Program-made: the position numbers and the translations under genes
From: Intestinimonas massiliensis (ex Afouda et al. 2020)
GTDB taxonomy: Bacteria > Bacillota > Clostridia > Oscillospirales > Oscillospiraceae
DNA length: 64,000 bases
Assembly (NCBI RefSeq): GCF_900626285.1
Contig: NZ_LR131147.1
Span: 202,267-266,266, forward strand
Direction: 5' to 3'
In this document: positions 55,801 to 63,875 of the stretch, one piece after another
Layout of the letters: every line of letters begins with the position of its first letter
Position numbering within the stretch: position 1 is the stretch's first letter
The notes under the pieces: generated by a model
Told to the model about the DNA's origin: nothing
Database searches by the model: none
Seen by the model: the letters and a program-made list of their open reading frames with translations, nothing else

Positions 55801-56334
55801 TCAGGATTTTTTGCCTTCCTTGGCAACCTTGGGAGAGAGGAAAATGGACATGTGCCGTCCGTCCAGCTTGGGGTCCTTATCCAACGCGGCCACCTCACTG
55901 CACTGCTCAGCAAATTTCAGCAGCAGATCCTTGCCGATATCGGTGTGAGCCATCTCACGGCCGCGGAAGCGGACGGTGACCTTCACCCGGTTGCCCTCGG
56001 CCAGGAACTTTTGGGCGTTGCGGAGCTTCACATTGAAGTCGTTCACGTCGATACTCGGCGACATGCGGACTTCCTTGATCTCCACCACATGCTGATTCTT
56101 CCGCGCTTCCTTCTCCCGCTTGGTCTGCTCAAACTTGTACTTGCCATAATCCATGAGCTTGCACACGGGAGGATTGGCGGTGGGAGAGATCTTCACCAGG
56201 TCCAGGTTCTGCTCCACCGCGCGCTCCAGCGCCTCGTGGGCAGACATGATACCCAGCTGTTCTCCCGTTTCTGAGACCAGTCGGACTTCCTTGTCGCGGA
56301 TCTCCTCGTTGATCTGATGACCCTGTTTGCTGAT
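55801..56334 (-). CDS. infC: Translation initiation factor IF-3, probable ATC start
   Basis: 177 residues if started at ATC 56334 (reading ISKQGHQINEEIRDKEVRL). GGAGGTG lies 9 bases upstream, the homology to other IF3 proteins begins here, and no ATG or GTG is available nearby. Rare starts (ATT, ATC) are known for infC and let IF3 limit its own synthesis. Both IF3 domains are complete (PPVCKLMDYGKYKFEQ; KVTVRFRGREMAHTDIG). Residual doubt: translation from an upstream ATG at 56406 is possible, but it would read through the attenuator. Confidence 0.93.
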   Translation of the reverse strand: MSKQGHQINEEIRDKEVRLVSETGEQLGIMSAHEALERAVEQNLDLVKISPTANPPVCKLMDYGKYKFEQTKREKEARKNQHVVEIKEVRMSPSIDVNDFNVKLRNAQKFLAEGNRVKVTVRFRGREMAHTDIGKDLLLKFAEQCSEVAALDKDPKLDGRHMSIFLSPKVAKEGKKS

Positions 56335-56363
56335 ACGAAAGCACCTCCATTTCACATCCGCGT

Positions 56364-56393
56364 AAAAAAACACGGCTACCGTTTCGGTACCCG
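56364..56393 (-). terminator. Leader attenuator of infC operon
   Basis: On the minus strand CGGGTACCG-AAA-CGGTAGCCG (9-bp stem, one mismatch) followed by TGTTTTTTT. It lies between the promoter and the infC ribosome site, the place of the known terminator-type leader of Firmicutes infC operons. Confidence 0.75.
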
Positions 56394-56507
56394 CGTCACA
56401 CAACACACACGCCCCGCAAGCGGAACGTCTGCGAAACCAGATTAACCTCTTTGCCTATGGCTGGAGGTGAGGATGGGGGTACCGATCCTGCTTTGTTTTG
56501 CTCTGAT

Positions 56508-56536
56508 AGTATAGCAGAAGCCGCATCCCTTGTCAA
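56508..56536 (-). promoter_or_regulatory. Promoter of infC-rpmI-rplT
   Basis: Minus-strand TTGACA (56536-56531), 17-bp spacer, TATACT (56513-56508), giving a leader of about 170 bases. Confidence 0.85.
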
Positions 56537-56611
56537 GAGAAAAATCTTCTCTCCTTTTCTACTTTCTTTTTAGGTCGAAATGTGGCAAACTAGAGAGGAG
56601 GAGGGAATGAA

Positions 56612-58555
56612 ATGCGGCACTTTATATTAAAGCAACTGTCTGTTTTTTGTCTTGCGCTCTGTCTGCTGATTGCCGGACTGTCTGTTCCGGCGTCGGCTGC
56701 CCCCCCTGAGCCTGTTTATGAAAGCACGGTTCTGTTCACACACGATACCCACGACCACTTTCTCCCTATGCCGGATGATTCCGGCGGCGAGTACGGCGGT
56801 TATACCCGTCTGGCCACTCTACTGAAAGAGGCGCGGGACAAGCATCCGGATGCCCTTACCCTGGACGGTGGTGACTTCTCCATGGGCAGCCTGTTCCAGA
56901 CCATTTATACCACCCACGCTCCTGAGCTGCGGGCGCTTGGCGCTATGGGTTATGATGTTACCACCCTGGGTAACCATGAGTTTGACTACCGGGCCAAGGG
57001 CCTGGCGAATATGCTCAATGCGGCCGTGGACAGCGGTACTTCCCTGCCCGCCATTGTCCAGGCTAACTATAAGCCCCCGGAATCCGACACTGTCTCCTGG
57101 GACGCCTGGAACCGGTACGGGATTCAGGATTACGTGATTATTGAGCGCGGCGGAGTTAACTATGGCATTTTTGGCCTGATGGGCGAAGAGGCTGACAGCA
57201 ATGCCCCTATGTCCGGCATGGAGTTTGAACCCATCGCAGATGCCGCCAAACGCACAGTTGACGCCATTCAGGCGGAGCTGGCCGGCAGCTCTAACCCGGC
57301 CTTTATCATTTGCCTCTCCCACAGCGGCACCAACGGCAAGGGGAAAGGGGAAGATTACGAACTGGCCAAACAGGTGGAGGGCATTGATCTGATCATCTCC
57401 GGCCATAGCCACACCACGCTGGAGGAACCTGTCCAGGTGAATGACACCCTCATCGTCTCCGCCGGAGAGTACACCACTTATCTGGGGTCACTCACCGTCT
57501 CCTGGCTTCAGGATGGCGAAAAACTGGGCTGGGACTATCAGCTCATCCCCGTGGACGAGACCGTGAACGAAGACCCCGGTATGGTCCAGCTGGTCAACAC
57601 CTTCCAGCCACTGGTGGAGAGTGAATATCTGGATCAGTATGACATGAAATTCGACCAGGTGCTGGCTACCACAGACTTTGCCTTCACTCCTATCGGCCAG
57701 TTTGCCTCAGAACAGCGGGAGGACCCGCTAGGCAATCTGATCGCCGATTCCTACATCTACGCCGTCCAGCAGGCTGAGGGGGATGACTATGTCCCTGTAG
57801 ATTTCGCCGTGGTTGCCTCCGGTGTGATCCGGGGCTCCTTCGCCGCAGGCGAGATCACTACCTCCGATGCGTTTAATGTCTCCTCCCTGGGCTCTGGTGC
57901 CGACGGCACACCCGGCTATCCCCTGATTTCCGTCTGGATCACTGGTAAGGAGCTGAGAGACGCCTTTGAGGTAGACGCGTCCGTCACCCCCCTTATGTCT
58001 GCCGCACAGCTTTACGGCTCCGGTATGACCTGGACCTGGAATCCCCACCGGATCATCTTCAACAAGGTGACCGACTGTGCTCAGGTACTGTCTGACGGCA
58101 CTACCGTCCCGCTGGAGGACGACAAGCTCTACCGTGTCGTTACCGGCCTGTACTCCGGCCAGATGCTGGGCACGGTAAATGACCAGTCCTTCGGAATTCT
58201 GACCATAACGCCCAAGGATGCCGAGGGCAATGAGATCACCGATTTCGAGGATTACATCATCTATAACGCGGACGGCACCGAGGTCAAGGAGTGGTACGCC
58301 CTGGCCTCTTATCTGAAATCCATGGGTACGGTGGATGCCCGCTACGCCGCTCCGGAAGGCCGCAAGGTGGAAGCAGCCTCCTGGAACCCCATCAGCCTGC
58401 TGAAAGGTCTGAACCTGATCGGCGGCCTGGTCCTGCTGATCGTTCTGCTCTTTATTCTCCTGATCATTTTTATCATCTACCGGATCGCAACCCGTTCCCG
58501 CCGCCGCGGCAGCCGCCGCAGAGGCGGACGCGGCTACCGTCCTTATCGCGGATAG
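56612..58555 (+). CDS. Surface-anchored 5'-nucleotidase/metallophosphoesterase
   Basis: 647 residues with GAGGAGGAGG upstream. Signal peptide MRHFILKQLSVFCLALCLLIAG; calcineurin-like phosphoesterase domain with DTHDHF, DGGDFSMGS, GNHEFDY and GHSHTTL metal motifs (about 45-275); a 5_nucleotid_C domain (about 345-560); then a C-terminal transmembrane helix (LIGGLVLLIVLLFILLIIFIIY) and an Arg/Gly-rich cytoplasmic tail. UshA/YfkN-type enzymes hydrolyse extracellular nucleotides. The membrane anchor replaces the more usual wall sorting signal. Confidence 0.92.
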   Translation: MRHFILKQLSVFCLALCLLIAGLSVPASAAPPEPVYESTVLFTHDTHDHFLPMPDDSGGEYGGYTRLATLLKEARDKHPDALTLDGGDFSMGSLFQTIYTTHAPELRALGAMGYDVTTLGNHEFDYRAKGLANMLNAAVDSGTSLPAIVQANYKPPESDTVSWDAWNRYGIQDYVIIERGGVNYGIFGLMGEEADSNAPMSGMEFEPIADAAKRTVDAIQAELAGSSNPAFIICLSHSGTNGKGKGEDYELAKQVEGIDLIISGHSHTTLEEPVQVNDTLIVSAGEYTTYLGSLTVSWLQDGEKLGWDYQLIPVDETVNEDPGMVQLVNTFQPLVESEYLDQYDMKFDQVLATTDFAFTPIGQFASEQREDPLGNLIADSYIYAVQQAEGDDYVPVDFAVVASGVIRGSFAAGEITTSDAFNVSSLGSGADGTPGYPLISVWITGKELRDAFEVDASVTPLMSAAQLYGSGMTWTWNPHRIIFNKVTDCAQVLSDGTTVPLEDDKLYRVVTGLYSGQMLGTVNDQSFGILTITPKDAEGNEITDFEDYIIYNADGTEVKEWYALASYLKSMGTVDARYAAPEGRKVEAASWNPISLLKGLNLIGGLVLLIVLLFILLIIFIIYRIATRSRRRGSRRRGGRGYRPYRG

Positions 58556-58563
58556 TCATTATA

Positions 58564-58607
58564 AAGCCGGGCTGACAGAGCGTTTGTTCTGTCGGCCCGG
58601 TTTTTTT
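58564..58607 (+). terminator. Terminator of nucleotidase gene
   Basis: 13-bp stem CCGGGCTGACAGA / TCTGTCGGCCCGG followed by seven T. Confidence 0.92.
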
Positions 58608-58695
58608 CTGCCTGTTTGGGCAAACTGTCTTTTAAATGCTGCTGTCCTCTGCACAAGTTTGAATATAATTTTTAATATTATATCAAAATATGTTA

Positions 58696-58725
58696 TTGAT
58701 TTTATATCGCGGTATATGCTATACT
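58696..58725 (+). promoter_or_regulatory. Promoter of hemolysin III-like gene
   Basis: TTGATT (58696-58701), 18-bp spacer, TATACT (58720-58725), in a locally AT-rich stretch 24 bases before the start. Confidence 0.65.
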
Positions 58726-58748
58726 AAGAGCAAGGTAAGGTGATAACC

Positions 58749-59504
58749 ATGAATTCAGAACGCGCACTTCCCTATCAGCCTGTTTCTCTCCCCTATTCCC
58801 TGCCCGCCCGGCCTGTCCGGCGGAAGGTGCGGGAAAAGGACCGGGATCCCTATGACGGTCTGCGGCCCTGGTCGGCCATCACCCACGGAGCGGGGGCTGT
58901 GCTGGCTGCCGTCGGGACCGCTCTGCTGCTGGTCCGATGTGCTGTGCTGGACCTGAGCATGTGGCACGTGGTCTCCTTCCTCATCTATGGGTTAAGCATG
59001 GTCGGTCTCTATACCGCCAGTACCTTATATCATTGCCGCAATGTGAGTGTCAAGGGGCGCATCGCGCTTAAGAAATATGACCATGCCTCCATCTACTTCC
59101 TGATTTCCGGCACCTATACTCCCATGTGCCTGGTCGTTCTGCGGGAATATGGTGCCTGGGGCTGGGGCCTGTTCGGCGTGATCTGGGGGCTGGCTTTAGC
59201 CGGGCTGGTGCTGACTCTGGTGTGGATCACCGCTCCCCGCTGGCTCACCGCCGGAATTTATATCGCTATGGGCTGGCTGGCCGTGGTCGCCATCATTCCC
59301 CTGCTGCATTGCCTGCCCGCCGCAGGCTTCTTCTGGGTACTGGGCGGCGGCATCCTTTACACCATCGGCGGTGTGCTCTATGCCGTCAAGTGGCCTGGGC
59401 GGGATAATCCCCGGTTCGGCTGCCATGAGATCTTCCACCTCTTCATCCTGCTCGGTTCTCTTTTTCACTTCATGCTGATGTATCAGGTAGTAGCTTTTCT
59501 GTAA
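58749..59504 (+). CDS. Hemolysin III/PAQR-family membrane protein
   Basis: 251 residues from ATG 58749 (AAGGTGATAACC upstream). A basic N-terminal tail precedes seven membrane helices with PAQR motifs: ASTLYHC (with Ser and His of the metal site), KKYDHASIYFLISGTYTP and GCHEIFHLFILLGSLFHF (two His of the metal site). Bacterial members (YqfA, HlyIII) are predicted metal-dependent membrane hydrolases; the substrate is unknown and hemolytic activity should not be assumed. Confidence 0.92.
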   Translation: MNSERALPYQPVSLPYSLPARPVRRKVREKDRDPYDGLRPWSAITHGAGAVLAAVGTALLLVRCAVLDLSMWHVVSFLIYGLSMVGLYTASTLYHCRNVSVKGRIALKKYDHASIYFLISGTYTPMCLVVLREYGAWGWGLFGVIWGLALAGLVLTLVWITAPRWLTAGIYIAMGWLAVVAIIPLLHCLPAAGFFWVLGGGILYTIGGVLYAVKWPGRDNPRFGCHEIFHLFILLGSLFHFMLMYQVVAFL

Positions 59505-59509
59505 AGAGT

Positions 59510-59546
59510 AAATGCGCTCCCATTCACAATGAATGGGAGCGCATTT
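59510..59546. terminator. Bidirectional terminator between hemolysin III-like gene and trmB
   Basis: Perfect 17-base arms (AAATGCGCTCCCATTCA) with loop CAA; T-rich sequence follows on the plus strand. It lies between convergent genes and touches the trmB stop. Confidence 0.88.
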
Positions 59547-60229
59547 TATTCTGCTTCCACAGGGGCAGTGTCCTCCTCTTCCCTGTCCCGCTCCGGCTCC
59601 ATCGTTGCCTCACAGCGGTTGATTGGGGTACCAAGATTGTGGAACTTCTCCTCATAATCGGTCATCACACCGCAGATTCCATTGGCGTGCAAATCCCGCG
59701 TGACTGCGTTCAGAGAAAAGGACACTTCGGGGAATTGCAGCAGCGACCATTCGAACAGATCCCGATTGTCCGTCTTGAAATGGATCGCGCCGCCTTCTGC
59801 CAGAACCTGACGGTAGAGCCGCAGGAAATTGGGATGAGTCAAGCGCCGCTTGGCGTGTCGGTTGCCTGGCCACGGATCACAGAAGTTGATATAGATGCGG
59901 TCCACCTCTCCAGGCGAAAAAAACGTGGGAAGCTGTGCCGCGTCTCCATCCACAAAAAACACATTGTGCAGGTCCAGTGCGCATACCCGCTCCATTGCGA
60001 TCACCATAGCATCGGGTACTCGCTCTACCGCGATAAACAGTGTGTTTGGCATGCTGGCCACCGTTTCCGCAGTAAACCTTCCCTTTCCGCAGCCCAGCTC
60101 TAAGTGCAGTGCTTCCGCCTCCGGCATCAGTTCCCGCCAGTGTCCCCGATGCTCTTCCGGATCGGTAATCCAGACCCGGGCGCAGCGCTCCATCCGCGGA
60201 ATCAAATTGGGCTTCTTCCTCATTCGCAT
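59546..60229 (-). CDS. trmB: tRNA (guanine-N7-)-methyltransferase
   Basis: 227 residues. SAM-binding motif LHLELGCGKGRF, the acidic AVERVPDAM, the catalytic region INFCDPWPGNRHAKRRLTHPNFL, KTDNRDLFEW and TDYEEKF. It makes m7G46 in tRNA variable loops. The C-terminus has an acidic extension (EPERDREEEDTAPVEAE). It lies back-to-back with tRNA-Pro. Confidence 0.95.
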   Translation of the reverse strand: MRMRKKPNLIPRMERCARVWITDPEEHRGHWRELMPEAEALHLELGCGKGRFTAETVASMPNTLFIAVERVPDAMVIAMERVCALDLHNVFFVDGDAAQLPTFFSPGEVDRIYINFCDPWPGNRHAKRRLTHPNFLRLYRQVLAEGGAIHFKTDNRDLFEWSLLQFPEVSFSLNAVTRDLHANGICGVMTDYEEKFHNLGTPINRCEATMEPERDREEEDTAPVEAE

Positions 60230-60276
60230 ATCACGGTCACCTCGTAGGTGTCATCATAACATATTTATTTGTCCTC

Positions 60277-60305
60277 TTGCAATCCCTGAATAGATATATT
60301 ATAAT
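60277..60305 (+). promoter_or_regulatory. Promoter of tRNA-Pro
   Basis: TTGCAA (60277-60282), 17-bp spacer, consensus TATAAT (60300-60305), 55 bases before the tRNA. Confidence 0.8.
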
Positions 60306-60360
60306 CCTTTTTACAGTTGCCTTTGGGAGAAACCGCCCGGGCAGTTCCACAATTTTATAT

Positions 60361-60436
60361 CGGGGTGTTGCGCAGTTGGTAGCGCGCCTGCTTTGGGAGC
60401 AGGAGGCCCGGGGTTCGAGTCCCCGCACTCCGACCA
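60361..60436 (+). tRNA. tRNA-Pro (anticodon UGG)
   Basis: 76 bases with encoded CCA. Acceptor CGGGGTG / CACTCCG, D-arm GCGCAGTTGGTAGCGC, anticodon loop TTTGGGA giving TGG, T-arm CGGGGTTCGAGTCCCCG. Confidence 0.96.
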
Positions 60437-60441
60437 CTTTT

Positions 60442-60477
60442 CGCAGAAAAACCGCCTGAAAAGGCGGTTTTTCTGCG
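60442..60477 (+). terminator. Terminator of tRNA-Pro
   Basis: Perfect 16-base arms (CGCAGAAAAACCGCCT) with loop GAAA; the 3' arm contains GGCGGTTTTT. The stretch 60478-60598 holds nothing recognisable. Confidence 0.9.
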
Positions 60478-60851
60478 TTTTTTGTTCTATTTTTGCGGTT
60501 TGGACGATTGCTGTTCAGCGGTGGTTCAAGGGGCAGAAAAACGGTGGGAACATGATTGAGGATTGCGGCTGAAACCGTCAAATCCCTAACCCATCCCTTA
60601 TAATGGTTCCCTTGTCAAGACCACTGATTGAAATTTTATCGTGAACACAAACTGACTTTGGGGGTGCCCGAGCCGCCGGATTTGCAGGGAGCAACAGCCA
60701 GCCGCCTGCGTGAGCAGGTTGCTTTGACGGGAGGCGTTCGGCCTGTTACACTGGCCTGCCGTGCGAGGGGATCGCTTTTGTATTCTGACTCCGTCGCACC
60801 CTCGCCACTGTTGGCTGCAACAGGCCGGGCGTATCCTGTCAAGGCCGGCGG

Positions 60852-61686
60852 TCAGGCAACGCAGAAGCTTGCACCATAGACCTCATCAGGCGTGGCATAG
60901 CCCAGCGCTTCATGGGGGCGCAGACAGTTATAATCTTCCACATAGCCTCGGATGGACTGCCGTAGCTGCCGTGGCGAGGTAAATTCATTGACATAAATCA
61001 GCTCTGTTTTCAGGCTTCGGAACCACCGCTCAATCATAATGTTATCTGCCCACCTGGACTTCCCGTCCATGCTCTGGCGGATACACAGCTGCTTCAGAAG
61101 GTGCTTATATTCGCTGCTGGTAAACTGACTGCCCTGATCAGAGTTGAGGATAGCCGGTGCGCCAAATCTGTTCCCAGCATCCCGTACCGCCTCCAGGACA
61201 GGTTGTACACCCAGGGTATCAGAGAGATTCCAACCCACAATCTTCCTGCTGTACCAGTCGATGATGGCCGTGAGATACATATGGCTACGGTGGAGCTTGA
61301 TGTAAGTGATGTCGATAGACCACACCTGGTTTGGGAACGAAATAGTCTTGTTACGTAGCAAATACGGCACAATTGCATCCTGAAAGTTGCGCTTTGACAG
61401 GTTGACCTTGGGATAAATGGCCCAGATGCCCATCTCCTGCATCAGGCGCCGCACCAATTTCCTGCCCGCTGGAAAGCCCTCTTCCCGCAGCTTTACCGTC
61501 AGCTTTCGGCTGCCCATGGCCGGCAGCATGGTGTGCCAATAGTCCAAGCCGGGCCATCATTGCCTCCCGCAGCAGTTGTTTCTCCTCATTGGGCTGCGGG
61601 GGCGGGGCATAGACCGAGGAGTGGTTGATGTGCAGCAGCTCACACTGCCGGCGCACCGACAGCTCAAAGGTGTTTTTCCGGATCAA
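60852..61686 (-). pseudogene. IS3-family transposase orfB, frameshifted
   Basis: The 5' part (RKNTFELSVRRQCELLHINHSSVY...EKQLLREAMMARL) and the 3' part (DYWHTMLPAMGSRKLTVKLREEGFPAGRKLVRRLMQEMGI onward) lie in different frames that meet near 61550; one extra base in CTTGGAC would explain it. The rve integrase core is otherwise complete: VWSIDITYIKL (first Asp), ILNSDQGSQFTS (second Asp) and the distal Glu in MIERWFRSLKTE. Active transposase needs the frame to be restored. Confidence 0.85.
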
Positions 61687-62002
61687 ACTCCGGGATGGGC
61701 TGCCCGACTGCGCGAAAGCAATCCTGAAGGAAATTACGTTCGATCGTCAGCTGACCAATGGTTTTCAGCATCTTGTCCCGCTCCTTCTTGACAGCGGCCT
61801 CCTTTCTTTTTGCCTCCCGCTCTGCTTTGCCCCGCTCTTCGAACACGCTGGACGCATGCTCCAGAAATTCCGCTTTCCAGTTGCGGAGCATGTTGGGATT
61901 CAGGTTGTGTTCTGCGGCAATGGCCCCCAGTTCCCGCTCCCCACGGAGCACCTCCAGGACCAACTTTGTTTTGAATTCAGGTGCGTACTTTCCTCGTGAC
62001 AT
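61664..62002 (-). CDS. IS3-family transposase orfA
   Basis: 112 residues. N-terminal helix-turn-helix (KYAPEFKTKLVLEVLRGERELGAIAAEHNLNPNMLRNWKAEFLEHAS) and a leucine-zipper-like helix (VKKERDKMLKTIGQLTIERNFLQ). It overlaps the start of orfB by 23 bases, where a -1 programmed frameshift would make the OrfAB fusion in an intact element. Confidence 0.9.
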   Translation of the reverse strand: MSRGKYAPEFKTKLVLEVLRGERELGAIAAEHNLNPNMLRNWKAEFLEHASSVFEERGKAEREAKRKEAAVKKERDKMLKTIGQLTIERNFLQDCFRAVGQPIPEFDPEKHL

Positions 62003-62235
62003 AGCTCTATCTTCTCCTTTGCTTTTAGCTTACCATGTTCACGATTATTTTGAAAGTCGTGGTCTGTTTTCTGGGGACCATTATACCTAACGGCAATATA
62101 TCACACTTTTCGGTGTATGATAGTCGATTATCATGTTGCTTTCATAATAGTTACATGATAGCATAAAGACAAGACTGTCGTATTATGCTGATAGACCGAT
62201 AGTCTATACAGGAGTGTTTTGCAAGGAGTTTCGGT

Positions 62236-62457
62236 ATGGATGCACATAAAGCAATTATCACAAATATTTTCAATAACTCCACGCTTATAGAAGTGCCCTT
62301 CTTCCAGCGGTCCTATGTTTGGAAAGAAGATCTTTGGGCTCGGATGATTGAAGATATGGAGTACATCGTTAAGACAAATAAGCCTCACTTCTATTACAAT
62401 AAATTTGGACAGGAAAGCCGGGCAGCCAGTCCGGCTTTCCCTCCATCTCGTGCCTAA
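62236..62457 (+). pseudogene. Truncated DUF262 (GmrS-like) gene
   Basis: The first about 53 residues (HKAIITNIFNNSTLIEVPFFQRSYVWKEDLWARMIEDMEYIVKTNKPHF) are the N-terminus of DUF262 proteins, whose usual continuation is absent; the frame then runs into unrelated sequence (YYNKFGQESRAAS...) and stops. The break coincides with the left part of the IS110-type element, which presumably cut the gene. DUF262 proteins include subunits of Type IV restriction systems and other defence nucleases. Confidence 0.7.
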
Positions 62458-62545
62458 GCTACAATAAGAGGAGCAACTGGCTGACCACTCACTCCTTGGG
62501 CTTGTAAGTCCGTACGAAAGACTGTCAGCCATCCTCTTGTTGTAG
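62412..62545 (+). ncRNA. Candidate bridge RNA of the IS110-family element
   Basis: Upstream of the transposase gene are a 10-bp hairpin (GGAAAGCCGG / CCGGCTTTCC, 62412-62440) and a long bulged stem-loop: outer stem 62459-62472 with 62532-62545 (CTACAATAAGAGGA / TCCTCTTGTTGTAG), inner stem 62478-62485 with 62524-62531 (TGGCTGAC / GTCAGCCA), a 5-base bulge and an internal loop. IS110 elements express such structured RNAs from this end, with loops that pair to donor and target DNA. Assignment rests on position and fold. Confidence 0.6.
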
Positions 62546-62666
62546 CGTTCGATTTCAGCAGGTTGAGCCACCGGATGCCGGGGAGTTCGCGTCACCCAAT
62601 AGATTGAATCGGCAACGAGAAAAGATGGATTCCGGTTGCAGATTCTTTAGTATTGGAGGAATGTGG

Positions 62667-63875
62667 ATGAACAGCGTTGGCATCGATGTTTCCAAAGGGA
62701 AAAGCATGATCGCCGTCATGCGCCCCTTCGGTGAGGTGGTGGTTTCACCCTTTGAAGTGCGACACACCGCCAATGAACTGAACGAACTGGCAGGGCTGCT
62801 CAAAAGTTTGGACGGTGAGACCCGTGTGGTGATGGAATCCACGGGTAATTACCACGCGCCGGTGGCCTGGCTGCTCCACGACGCGGGACTTTATGTCTCC
62901 GTAGTCAATGCAATGCTGGTGCATGACTATGGGAACAACAGTTTAAGACGAGGCAAGACTGACAAGAAGGACGCCGTGAAACTGGCCAACTACGGCCTTG
63001 ACCACTGGCTCACACTACCGAAATATGTCCCGGAGGAGGACACCCGGCTCATGCTGAAGACCTGCTACCGGCAGTACCAGCAGTATTCCAAAGTACGGAC
63101 CATGCTGAAGAACAACCTAATCTCCCTGCTGGACACCGCTTTCCCTGATGCAAACCGCCTGTTTACCAGTCCACCCCGCGCCGATGGCAGCGAGAAGTGG
63201 GTGGATTTTGTAGCCGCTTTTTGGCATTGTGAGTGTGTCTGTGGTTTGTCTAAAAAGGCCTTTACCACCCAATACCAGAAGTGGTGCAGAAAGCACGGCT
63301 ACAATTTTAGCGAGGATAAGGCACTGGACATATACGCCTCTGCATGTGGACACTTCGGTGTCATGCCGAAAACGGATACGGCAAAACTTTTGGTAGAACA
63401 GGCTGTTTCCCAACTCCGGGCAACTTCCGCCGCGTTAGCTGCTCTCAAGCAGGAGATGCAGTCCCTGGCCGTTTCTCTACCGGAGTATCCTGTGGTGATG
63501 GAGATGTTTGGTGTTGGCCCAACCCTCGGCCCCCAACTCATAGCTGAAATTGGCGATGTACGCCGTTTTCATTCCAAGAAAGCGCTGGTGGCCTTTGCAG
63601 GCATTGACGCCCCACCTTACCAATCTGGACAAGTGGATGTCCGTAGCCGTAACATTTCCAAGAGAGGATCTGCCTCACTGCGAAGGACGCTCTTTCTGGT
63701 GATGGGGGTCCTCCTGCAATGCGCTCCAATGGATGAGCCGGTCTACCAGTTCATGAACAAGAAACGCTCTGAAGGTAAGCCCTACCGTGTCTACATGATG
63801 GCCTCCGCCAACAAGTTCCTGCGCATCTACTACGCTTCTGTGAAAGCCTACCTGGATTCTCTGGAGCATGGCTGA
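62667..63875 (+). CDS. IS110-family transposase (DEDD recombinase)
   Basis: 402 residues from ATG 62667 with TTGGAGGA at proper spacing (an ATG at 62661 is too close). N-terminal RuvC-like DEDD domain: first Asp in SVGIDVSKGKS, Glu in RVVMESTGNY, Asp pair in RRGKTDKKDAVKLANYG. The C-terminal Transposase_20 domain (MEMFGVGPTLGPQLIAEIGDVRRFHSKKALVAFAGIDAPPYQSG) contains the catalytic serine region near KRGSASLRR. Length and motifs are intact, so it may be active. Confidence 0.93.
   Translation: MNSVGIDVSKGKSMIAVMRPFGEVVVSPFEVRHTANELNELAGLLKSLDGETRVVMESTGNYHAPVAWLLHDAGLYVSVVNAMLVHDYGNNSLRRGKTDKKDAVKLANYGLDHWLTLPKYVPEEDTRLMLKTCYRQYQQYSKVRTMLKNNLISLLDTAFPDANRLFTSPPRADGSEKWVDFVAAFWHCECVCGLSKKAFTTQYQKWCRKHGYNFSEDKALDIYASACGHFGVMPKTDTAKLLVEQAVSQLRATSAALAALKQEMQSLAVSLPEYPVVMEMFGVGPTLGPQLIAEIGDVRRFHSKKALVAFAGIDAPPYQSGQVDVRSRNISKRGSASLRRTLFLVMGVLLQCAPMDEPVYQFMNKKRSEGKPYRVYMMASANKFLRIYYASVKAYLDSLEHG

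Larger units (their letters stand above)
60599..62085 (-). mobile_element. IS3-family insertion sequence (degenerate orfB)
   Basis: About 1,487 bp. Inverted ends: TATAATGGTTCCC on the left and, as reverse complement, TATAATGGTCCCC on the right, with further shared GACCAC and ATCGTGAACA blocks. A CCT triplet on each side (60596-60598 and 62086-62088) fits a 3-bp target duplication. It holds orfA and orfB on the minus strand; orfB is frameshifted. About 250 bases between the left end and the orfB stop are non-coding, which is long for this family. Confidence 0.8.

Noticed and set aside
60237..60581. 114-codon minus frame across tRNA-Pro
   Set aside because: Covers a tRNA gene and its terminator on the opposite strand.
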